From: Sulfurimonas sp.
GTDB taxonomy: Bacteria; Campylobacterota; Campylobacteria; Campylobacterales; Sulfurimonadaceae
Assembly: GCF_023229025.1 (NCBI RefSeq)
Contig: NZ_JALOAA010000026.1
Span: 1 to 29,966 of the forward strand
DNA length: 29,966 nt
Direction: 5' to 3'
Below are positions 9,717 to 15,951 of this stretch, in pieces (position 1 is the first letter of the stretch; the number at the start of each line of letters is the position of its first letter). Below the pieces are notes generated by a model. It saw nothing but the letters and a program-made list of their open reading frames with translations. It searched no databases and was not told the origin of the DNA. The translations under genes were made by a program, and so were the position numbers.

Positions 9717-10796
9717 TTACCCTCTAAATTTTTCTTTTATTTTATCGAAGTCTGCCTCGCAAACTCCTTTGTTTGTTATCAGCCCTGTAATGAGCCTAGC
9801 AGGTGTTACATCAAAACCGTAATTTATTGCGGGCGAATTCTCTGGAGTTATGCGGACTCTTCTTGGCACACCCTCTTCATCCACTCCGTTTATAAATCGC
9901 ACCTCATCAGGGCTTCTAAGCTCTATTGGTATCTCTTTTACACCATCTTTTATCTCAAAATCAAAAGTAGAAGCGGGGATTGCCACATAAAAAGGGACAT
10001 TGTTATCATGAGCCGCAAGCGCTTTTAAATATGTTCCTATCTTATTTGCCACGTCGCCATTGGCACTTACTCTGTCCGCTCCGACTATTACCATGTCAAC
10101 TTCGCCTATTTGCATCAGATGTCCACCGGTATTATCAGCTATGATAGTGTGCTCAATTTCACTTTGGGCAAGCTCCCATGCAGTAAGAGACGCACCTTGG
10201 TTTCTTGGTCTGGTCTCATCCACCCAAACGTGAACATCTATTCCTCTTCTCTTTGCCTCATAGATTGGTGCAAGGGCTGTTCCCTCATCTATTACGGCTA
10301 GCCACCCTGCATTGCAGTGAGTTAAAATATTTATCTTTGTTTTATTCTTCTTTTTTAAAATATCTTCTATGATGTCACAGCCATGTTTGGCTATCTCTTG
10401 GCTCTCTTTTGCCTCTTTATCATTTAACTCTATAGCAAAGACTCTTGCATCTTCTATCAAGTTGTTTGAATCTTTTAAAAGTCCCATCATCTTATCTACT
10501 GCCCACATGAGGTTTACGGCAGTCGGGCGGGATTCTCTAATAAGTGCGGCTTTTTGGCTTAACGCTTCGTAATCCCCATCAACCTCAATAGCAGCTATAT
10601 ATATTCCAAATGCCGCAACACTCCCGATAACTCCGGCACCGCGAACAGTCATATTTTTTATAGCACTTACAACTTCATCGGTATTAGTCAAATATTTTGT
10701 ATCATAAACAAAAGGCAACTGCCTCTGATCTATTACCTCTAAGCACTCATCAAACATATCATCACTTAACCATAAAGCCTTGTAGTTACCCTGCAT
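9717..10796 (-). CDS. mtnA: S-methyl-5-thioribose-1-phosphate isomerase (MtnA)
   Basis: Converts the aldose phosphate made by MtnK to the ketose S-methyl-5-thioribulose-1-phosphate; related enzymes also take 5-deoxyribose-1-P. The 359-aa length is normal for the eIF2B-like isomerase family. Visible motifs are the N-terminal MTVRGAGVIGSVAAFG, the catalytic Cys in LTHCNAGWLA (about residue 161), and the catalytic Asp in VGADRVSANGDVANKIGTY (about 240). The start overlaps the end of mtnK by 11 bases and the stop is 4 bases before the aldolase start, so the three genes are translationally coupled. None of the classical later methionine-salvage genes (mtnB, C, D) are in the window, which fits a shunt ending in DHAP rather than the full cycle. 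Confidence 0.95.
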   Translation of the reverse strand: MQGNYKALWLSDDMFDECLEVIDQRQLPFVYDTKYLTNTDEVVSAIKNMTVRGAGVIGSVAAFGIYIAAIEVDGDYEALSQKAALIRESRPTAVNLMWAVDKMMGLLKDSNNLIEDARVFAIELNDKEAKESQEIAKHGCDIIEDILKKKNKTKINILTHCNAGWLAVIDEGTALAPIYEAKRRGIDVHVWVDETRPRNQGASLTAWELAQSEIEHTIIADNTGGHLMQIGEVDMVIVGADRVSANGDVANKIGTYLKALAAHDNNVPFYVAIPASTFDFEIKDGVKEIPIELRSPDEVRFINGVDEEGVPRRVRITPENSPAINYGFDVTPARLITGLITNKGVCEADFDKIKEKFRG

Positions 10797-12012
10797 TTTT
10801 TATAATCTCCAATATCTCATCAACGCTATCTATTTTATCATGCCCAATCACGAACTCTCTGGCAATTTTTAGAGCTGTTTTTTCTGCCTCGGCTCTAAGG
10901 TCTTTATCTTCAATACCTCTTATCTCTTCAACCCCTGCAACGCCATAAACTCTTCTTGCCATTTTACAACCTGCAAATCCAACACTATCTTTTAAAATAT
11001 TTTTTATAAATCTCTTCTTATAACTATTTAGCGTTTTTTCGTCCAAATACCCATCTACCAGTAGAGCAGACTCTCTATCCTCACTCCAAAAATTTAAAAA
11101 CTTCTCACTAAATTTTTCCAAAACCTCTCTGATTGTCACAAGAAGCCAAGTTTTATAATCCTCATCTTTTGAAACTACTGTGTGATGAATATAGCTGTTT
11201 ATCAGATTTGCCAAAAGAGCTCCCACATCAAAACCAAAAGGTCCTACAAATGCAAATTCAGGGTCTATAACATATGTCTGAGTCTCATTTATCATAATAG
11301 ATCCCGTATGCAAATCTCCATGCAATAGGGCATCACTTTGTGTCATAAACTTATATTTAAGCTCTAAGACTCTCTCTTTAAACTCCATATCCTCAAACAG
11401 TTTCTTTGCTTGAGGATTATTTTTAACATTCTCATTATCGTTTGTCTCATGCTCCATAAAAGCAAAACTAAAAACCAAATCTTCTGTTAGCTTGCACAAC
11501 TCCGTGTTGCCATTAAATCTATCTACTAGCTCTCTTTTTTGTCTGCTACTTAAATAAAGGGATGATGTATAGTAGAGCGTAGCTGCCATATATGTCGATA
11601 TATGGTCACTGAAATTTTTATACTTAATCTTATTAATCAGCCCTTTTCTCATAATTATATGTTCACCCAGATATTCCATAACAACTAAGCTCATCTCTTC
11701 GCTAGCATAAAATATATTTGGAGTAAAACTAGGATATATAGTATAAAACTTCTCAAGAGCTCTTATCTCATAGGTCATTCTCTCGCGTCCTAAAGGAAAC
11801 TCCTCGCCAACGCATCTAAGATAGGGAACGGCTTGCTTTGCAATCAAGCTCTTTTCTTGATTTTGTGCAGAGCTGATTTTATATACATAGTTAAGATTAC
11901 CATCGCCAATCTCCTGCGCCACTAAATCATCAGAGTCAAAATAATCAACAATCTCTTCTATCTTTGAGAGATACTCTATTATGCTTGTTTTATCTAATTG
12001 CTCATAGTTCAT
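10786..12012 (-). CDS. mtnK: S-methyl-5-thioribose kinase (MtnK)
   Basis: ATP-dependent phosphorylation of methylthioribose (possibly also 5-deoxyribose) at C1, in the cytosol. The 408-aa protein has the kinase-like APH fold: EIGDGNLNYVYK as the glycine-rich region at about 34-45, IAKQAVPYLRCVGE as the conserved substrate and nucleotide segment, LLHGDLHTGSIM as the catalytic loop, and VIDPEFAFVGPFGFDVGALL as the metal-binding DxE-type motif. GAGG precedes the ATG. It is the first gene of the mtnK-mtnA-aldolase operon, with an extended -10 promoter at 12034-12042. A kinase needs free methylthioribose, so an MTA/SAH nucleosidase is expected elsewhere in the genome. Confidence 0.95.
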   Translation of the reverse strand: MNYEQLDKTSIIEYLSKIEEIVDYFDSDDLVAQEIGDGNLNYVYKISSAQNQEKSLIAKQAVPYLRCVGEEFPLGRERMTYEIRALEKFYTIYPSFTPNIFYASEEMSLVVMEYLGEHIIMRKGLINKIKYKNFSDHISTYMAATLYYTSSLYLSSRQKRELVDRFNGNTELCKLTEDLVFSFAFMEHETNDNENVKNNPQAKKLFEDMEFKERVLELKYKFMTQSDALLHGDLHTGSIMINETQTYVIDPEFAFVGPFGFDVGALLANLINSYIHHTVVSKDEDYKTWLLVTIREVLEKFSEKFLNFWSEDRESALLVDGYLDEKTLNSYKKRFIKNILKDSVGFAGCKMARRVYGVAGVEEIRGIEDKDLRAEAEKTALKIAREFVIGHDKIDSVDEILEIIKNAG

Positions 12013-12033
12013 GTTTTCCTCTTTGTTTAAAAA

Positions 12034-12042
12034 ATTGTATCA
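12034..12042 (-). promoter_or_regulatory. Extended -10 promoter for the mtnK operon (TGATACAAT)
   Basis: Read on the minus strand, TG-A-TACAAT lies 21 bases before the mtnK ATG, a short but adequate leader carrying the GAGG ribosome site. On the opposite strand TATTAT at 12051-12056 could serve the divergent Cys-rich gene. Confidence 0.5.
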
Positions 12043-12078
12043 TAATAAGCTATTATTTCATTAAAAGGAGGTTTTCAC

Positions 12079-12279
12079 ATGGGTTGGACTTGTCAACATG
12101 ATTATAAAGGTTACTGCAAACTTATTAAAAAAGAGTGTGTTCCTGGAATGAAAGGTTGCATATTAAAGAGTAGCGAATATACATTTAGCACCGGAAGCTA
12201 TGAGGAAGATAAAAAAGCACAAGACGAAAAACAGCAGACGCAGCAGATAGATTTTGCAGAATTAGCGCGGAGCAATTAA
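12079..12279 (+). CDS. Small cysteine-rich protein of unknown function, 66 aa
   Basis: A strong AAAGGAGG precedes the ATG. The N-terminal half contains four cysteines (C5, C13, C20, C27) with a His at 7, in the pattern C-x-H-x5-C-x6-C-x6-C. Such spacing suits a small metal site or disulphides, and the absence of a signal peptide favours a cytosolic metal-binding fold. The C-terminal half is polar, charged and Gln-rich, probably disordered. The stop TAA overlaps the stop of the convergent epimerase-like gene (TTAA at 12276-12279), so no terminator separates them. I cannot name a family, but the compact, well-initiated ORF with patterned cysteines looks real. Confidence 0.75.
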   Translation: MGWTCQHDYKGYCKLIKKECVPGMKGCILKSSEYTFSTGSYEEDKKAQDEKQQTQQIDFAELARSN

Positions 12280-12971
12280 TCCCAAAACTCTAGCGGATTT
12301 GGATGCAAAAAAGTATAGCCAAGTTCTTTAATTAGCTTCTGCGATGAGACTCTGCGGTTTGAAAACCCCTTAAAACTCCCCATCTCTGAACCAAATTTTT
12401 GACTATTTTTTATATGAATCTCTTTTCTTGTCGGATGTTGTGGGGCGACAAGATTGTATATACCTCGGTTTATACCGCCATAAAGCATAATTTTTACAAT
12501 ATTTATCACATCATCCCTATGAATGTAGTTGACGAAACCGTCACTAAACTCAGTTGCACTCTTCCATCTTCCTGCAACTCGGTCATCCCCCATAAGACCA
12601 CCGAGTCTTAAGATAAGGAGTCTCTCTTTTAAGCTAAGAAGCAAATCCTCTGCCTCTTTTATAAGTGATTTTTTGGTAATTTTAAAGCTCTCATCTACCT
12701 CTGAATCAAACTCTTTGTAGACAGAAGTTGAACTCATTAAAATTATATTACACGTAGGCTTTGTTAATGTTGCTATTTTTTGAAGTGTTTTTAAGTAGTT
12801 ATCTTTAGTGTTTATTGCAATTATTATTGTATCGCTTTGCCAAAAAGTAGAGTCGTCTTTGATTAACTCTCTTGAAAAGCACTCTACATGCATCTCCTTG
12901 GCAAGCTCATGCGAGAGTGGTTTTCCAAGCCAACCGCACCCAACAATGCCGAGGCTCTTTGGTTTTATCAT
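12276..12971 (-). CDS. NAD(P)-binding epimerase/dehydratase-like protein (YeeZ-type extended SDR)
   Basis: A 231-aa Rossmann-fold protein with the dinucleotide-binding GIVGCGWLGKPL at about residues 8-19, a MSSTSVY segment matching the Ser...Tyr region of extended SDRs (Y then EFDSEVDE), and a late HRDDVINIV motif typical of epimerase-like proteins. The usual YxxxK is not clearly preserved, so activity is uncertain. Its ATG overlaps the stop of the upstream 98-aa membrane protein (ATGA), placing it as the last gene of the siroheme decarboxylase operon. That context suggests, but does not show, a role linked to heme d1 or nitrite respiration. Related proteins are often annotated simply as NAD-dependent epimerase. 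Confidence 0.82.
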   Translation of the reverse strand: MIKPKSLGIVGCGWLGKPLSHELAKEMHVECFSRELIKDDSTFWQSDTIIIAINTKDNYLKTLQKIATLTKPTCNIILMSSTSVYKEFDSEVDESFKITKKSLIKEAEDLLLSLKERLLILRLGGLMGDDRVAGRWKSATEFSDGFVNYIHRDDVINIVKIMLYGGINRGIYNLVAPQHPTRKEIHIKNSQKFGSEMGSFKGFSNRRVSSQKLIKELGYTFLHPNPLEFWD

Positions 12972-13264
12972 TTGCTATTTTTTTTATTTAGGTTATAGCT
13001 TTTTTTGATTGCTAGCATCTCATATAGTGAGACTTCCTCTCCGGCATCTTGGATAAGTTGATCGGTATCGCTGTATTGACCCTTCATACTTTCAATCTCC
13101 TTGTATCCATTTGGCTTAATCTCGCTCATTGCCAAATTAATACCGGCTGCCCAAAACAGAACAATCACTAGCCAGACAATTTTTTTTGCACCGGCATAAA
13201 CTCCAATAAAATGAAAAGCTATACTAAGAAGTACGGCTACCGTAATTACTATTGTAAGACTCAT
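12968..13264 (-). CDS. Small membrane protein of unknown function, 98 aa
   Basis: Two hydrophobic helices near the N-terminus (about residues 3-23 and 29-46) are followed by a hydrophilic tail ending in Lys/Asn-rich residues. No family recognised. The ATG overlaps the stop of the 53-aa gene upstream (ATGA), and its own stop overlaps the ATG of the epimerase-like gene, so translation is coupled on both sides. It is probably an inner-membrane component co-made with the siroheme decarboxylase; function unknown. Confidence 0.72.
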   Translation of the reverse strand: MSLTIVITVAVLLSIAFHFIGVYAGAKKIVWLVIVLFWAAGINLAMSEIKPNGYKEIESMKGQYSDTDQLIQDAGEEVSLYEMLAIKKSYNLNKKNSK

Positions 13265-13422
13265 CTTGTTAAATGCTCCCCTCTTGGTTTCATCTCTATA
13301 CCTGTTCCCTCTATCATCTTGTCTCCAAGAAGCCTGACACCCATAGTTCCAAGAACCATTAATCCGGAAACAAACAATAAGAAAAAGAGTGCCAGCCCGT
13401 ATCTCTTAAATCTCTCTTTCAT
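13261..13422 (-). CDS. Very small single-pass membrane protein, 53 aa
   Basis: ATG at 13422, TGA at 13261-13263. The product has a charged start (MKERFKRYG), one hydrophobic helix at about residues 9-27 and a charged tail ending HLTR. It begins directly after the TAG of the upstream membrane-protein gene and ends in a 4-base ATGA overlap with the next gene. This exact packing, plus a plausible N-in membrane anchor, is the main evidence that it is a gene. It fills what would otherwise be a 158-base gap in a tightly packed operon. No homolog recognised. Confidence 0.68.
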   Translation of the reverse strand: MKERFKRYGLALFFLLFVSGLMVLGTMGVRLLGDKMIEGTGIEMKPRGEHLTR

Positions 13423-13836
13423 CTACTCTTCACTCTTTTTTATCTCTTCTTCTATATCCGGCTCAATGCCAATCCACTCAACACATCTAGAGGTATGGAA
13501 GTCTCTCTCATAATCATCATTTTTAAAGAGATGATCTTCAAGTATCCAGCCCATTTTCTGAGCAACTAAAACAGATCTTGATGTTGTTCTGCGCATCTTG
13601 TTTTCACAAATTAATGTATCACCTTTATTGAACATGTCCTCAACATTTTGCATTCTTGAGGTTGTCATGTTGTAGTGAAAAGCAATCATCAAAGAGACCA
13701 TAACCCCAACTGATATCATCCCTTTTTTAAATGCACCCTTTGGCATAAACTCTCTTGTTGTGACAATTGCGGTTATAGTTAATATAAAAATACCAATTAC
13801 TATATATACAATCTCTAACTCTAAAAAAAGCTCCAT
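13423..13836 (-). CDS. Membrane-anchored protein of unknown function, 137 aa
   Basis: I choose the ATG at 13836: AGGAGA lies 5 bases upstream, and the gene begins 8 bases after the stop of the siroheme decarboxylase gene. A longer in-frame start at 13869 would overlap that gene and lacks a good ribosome site. Residues 1-25 and about 38-55 are hydrophobic helices. The C-terminal half is soluble, with two cysteines (LICENK and SRCVEW) and an acidic end. No known family. It sits second in an operon headed by a heme d1 enzyme, so a role in heme d1 handling, export or NirS maturation is conceivable but not shown. Confidence 0.75.
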   Translation of the reverse strand: MELFLELEIVYIVIGIFILTITAIVTTREFMPKGAFKKGMISVGVMVSLMIAFHYNMTTSRMQNVEDMFNKGDTLICENKMRRTTSRSVLVAQKMGWILEDHLFKNDDYERDFHTSRCVEWIGIEPDIEEEIKKSEE

Positions 13837-13844
13837 ATTATCTC

Positions 13845-14864
13845 CTAATTTGTATATTGTTTTTCCCAAGCTTCAAACTCGGGAGTAAAGTACTCTATTC
13901 TTACTTTTTTAAACTCTCTTGAACTATATAGGGGCATATGGCTCTTTGACTCAATTTCCGATGCCATCTCCTCTATTATTGCATTTGTCTCATCAGTGCT
14001 CTTTCCATGAACCATAGTAAAGAGGTTATATGGCCAGTTTGCATATTTTGGGCGAAGGTAACAGTGACTTACCGCACTAAATGCGGCAGCCTTCTCCCCA
14101 ATAGCTTCTCCATTTTCTTCATCAACATCCCAGACCACCATCGCATTAGCGCTAAAGCCGGCTTTTCTATGATTAAGAATTGAAGCGAATCTTCTCATAA
14201 CCCCCGCCTCTTGCAGTTCGCTTAAAATTCCAAAGAAAGTATCATAATCAATCCCTAGCTCATCTACCATCTTTTTAAACGGCTCGCTTACCATATCTAT
14301 ATCATACTGAGCACGTCTAATTACTGCATGATGAAGAGGAGTAAGCTCTATTTCTCTATGCTTTACTTTTTTTACTTCCTCTTTTTTCTCATCTTTTCCG
14401 GTAGTGTTAAGCTTGACATTTATCTTAAAGAGCTTTAGGGTAGGAAGCATAATATAATCATCCGCTTTAGTGGCTGATGCTAGTACTTCCAGAGTCTTCT
14501 CCAAACCGAGTTTAGAGTCAGGAGCAACCGCAAGCGTAAACCAGATGTTAAAATCATGATTTCTCTCATAGTTGTGCGAAATTCCCGGGTGAGAGTTTAT
14601 AATCTTAACCGCATCGCTTATTTTCTCAGGTGAGATTTTAAATGCAACCAAAGAAGATATGTAACCCAATCTTTTTGTATCAAAAATAGCCGATGTTTGA
14701 CGGATAATATTGCTTTTTTTCTGCTCTTGCAAAATATCAAGAACCTCATCTTCACTCATATTTAACTCATCAGCTATTACCTTAAAGGGTCTTGCAACCA
14801 AAGGAAACTTCTTTTGAATACGTGATAAAATTTCATCTTTCATATATATTGTTTTTCCATTCAT
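13845..14864 (-). CDS. Fused two-domain siroheme decarboxylase (NirD/L + NirG/H type, AsnC-like)
   Basis: Heme d1 pathway: removes two acetate carboxyls from siroheme to give 12,18-didecarboxysiroheme. The 339-aa protein carries two Lrp/AsnC-like halves, each a winged helix followed by a ligand domain: about 8-160 (ARPFKVIADELNMSEDEVLD; RQTSAIFDTKRLGY) and about 175-339 (SEPFKKMVDELGIDYDTFF; MRRFASILNHRKAGFSANAM). A charged KDEKKEEVKKVK linker joins them. Family members are usually about 150-170 aa and encoded as separate nirD, L, G and H genes or as NirDL fusions; one fused gene here supplies both halves. Conserved HNYERNHDFNIWF and HCYLRPKYANWPYNLF segments mark the active site. The start is either ATG 14864 or ATG 14843; the FNR-type promoter would leave only about a 10-base leader for the first, so the shorter form is possible. 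Confidence 0.9.
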   Translation of the reverse strand: MNGKTIYMKDEILSRIQKKFPLVARPFKVIADELNMSEDEVLDILQEQKKSNIIRQTSAIFDTKRLGYISSLVAFKISPEKISDAVKIINSHPGISHNYERNHDFNIWFTLAVAPDSKLGLEKTLEVLASATKADDYIMLPTLKLFKINVKLNTTGKDEKKEEVKKVKHREIELTPLHHAVIRRAQYDIDMVSEPFKKMVDELGIDYDTFFGILSELQEAGVMRRFASILNHRKAGFSANAMVVWDVDEENGEAIGEKAAAFSAVSHCYLRPKYANWPYNLFTMVHGKSTDETNAIIEEMASEIESKSHMPLYSSREFKKVRIEYFTPEFEAWEKQYTN

Positions 14865-14909
14865 TATTTTTATTTGCTTTGATTGTAATCTAATTTCAAT
14901 TAATCTAAG

Positions 14910-14923
14910 TTGATTTCTATCAA
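14910..14923. promoter_or_regulatory. FNR/CRP-family operator (TTGAT-N4-ATCAA) between divergent operons
   Basis: A perfect FNR-consensus palindrome TTGATTTCTATCAA. Its centre (14916.5) is 29.5 bases from the first base of TACAAT (minus strand, 14887-14882) and 30.5 from that of TATTAT (plus strand, 14947-14952, preceded by TG-A). Both are class II activator geometry (box near -41.5). It should therefore activate both the siroheme decarboxylase operon and the siroheme synthase gene under low oxygen or nitrogen-oxide respiration. The regulator gene is not in the window. Confidence 0.8.
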
Positions 14924-14982
14924 TAAGAGTTTCAAAAAAACTATGATATTATGTTGCTTAAATATAGACAAAAAGAGACAAT

Positions 14983-15552
14983 TTGAGTTATTTTCCAGCA
15001 TTTTTAAAACTCGAAAATAAAAAGGTCCTAATAGTCGGTGGTGGCGGTGTCGCTTCTAACAAGCTAAAGCATCTTTTAGATTTTACATCAGATATCTCGA
15101 TAATAGCACTCGAGTTTTCAGCAGATATGCTCAAGTTAATAGAAGAAAATAGTCTCTATTTTGAAAAAAGAGGCTACAATAGGGGTGATATAAAAGATTT
15201 TGCGATTGTTATAGTTGCAATTGATGATATTTCTCTTCAAGCAGAGATATTTGAAGAGTCAAAACAGTATAATTGCCTTTGCAACTCTGTTGATTCGGTA
15301 GAGTATTGTGACTTTATTTTTCCGTCATATATAAAAAAAGATGATTTAACCATTGCGGTATCTACAGCAGGAGCTTCCCCCGCAATAGCAAAACATCTCA
15401 AAAGATATCTTCAAAAGTTGCTCCCATCGGATATAATCAATTTCTTAAAAGAGATGAGAGAACTAAGGAAAAGTTTGCCAAAAGGCAAAGAGAGAATGCA
15501 GATGCTTGATACAAAAGCGCAAAATTATTTTAAAACATGGAGTAGTAAATGA
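14983..15552 (+). CDS. Precorrin-2 dehydrogenase / siroheme synthase N-domain (CysG-N/Met8-like)
   Basis: Oxidises precorrin-2 to sirohydrochlorin with NAD and, in this family, may insert iron to give siroheme. The 189-aa length matches the stand-alone domain without the methyltransferase half of E. coli CysG; NirE in this window supplies that step. Visible are the Rossmann motif VLIVGGGGVASNKLKHLL at about 14-31, CNSVDSVEYCDFIFPS (substrate-site region), and ISTAGASP-like VSTAGASPAIAKHLK. The start is TTG at 14983 giving SYFPAFLKL, the usual beginning of this family (fP.f..l..). It follows a divergent FNR-box promoter, and a 4-base overlap couples it to the next gene. Confidence 0.92.
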   Translation: MSYFPAFLKLENKKVLIVGGGGVASNKLKHLLDFTSDISIIALEFSADMLKLIEENSLYFEKRGYNRGDIKDFAIVIVAIDDISLQAEIFEESKQYNCLCNSVDSVEYCDFIFPSYIKKDDLTIAVSTAGASPAIAKHLKRYLQKLLPSDIINFLKEMRELRKSLPKGKERMQMLDTKAQNYFKTWSSK

Positions 15553-15926
15553 GCATGAAAAAAGCTTTAATATTTGGATTTTTTACAGCCTTTTTGTTAC
15601 TGGGAATAGTCTCAATGCAAAGAGCGGTACCCGAAGCAAAAGAAGAACGTATATATAAGGCTATAAGGGTTTACAGTCCATATGAAGTAGAGAAAAAAGT
15701 AGGCGGCTTAAACATTATCGACAAGCGTGACGGAGAGAAAGAGAGCCCTAGCTCAAAAGAGTTTTTTCATAGACTTGATGAGCTTGACAAAAAATGGGGA
15801 AAAGAGCACCTAAGAGTTGAGAACAATGAGGTTTTAGTCATTGGTGAAAACAACCAAACAGTCGCTAGAATCTTTATTAAAACAAACAAAGAGAGAGATT
15901 TTCTTAAAAATTTCTACGGTATCTAA
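15549..15926 (+). CDS. Membrane-anchored protein of unknown function, 125 aa
   Basis: The ATG overlaps the TGA of the siroheme synthase gene (ATGA); a second ATG two codons later is an alternative. Residues 4-23 form one hydrophobic helix (signal anchor or uncleaved signal), and the rest is hydrophilic and highly charged, presumably periplasmic. No Cys, no CxxCH, no recognised domain. Co-transcription under the FNR box suggests a role during nitrite respiration; function unknown. It ends 26 bases before the stop of the convergent MFS gene. Confidence 0.7.
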   Translation: MSMKKALIFGFFTAFLLLGIVSMQRAVPEAKEERIYKAIRVYSPYEVEKKVGGLNIIDKRDGEKESPSSKEFFHRLDELDKKWGKEHLRVENNEVLVIGENNQTVARIFIKTNKERDFLKNFYGI

Positions 15927-15951
15927 GCTCGCTTGAAGTAAAACTGCTTCT

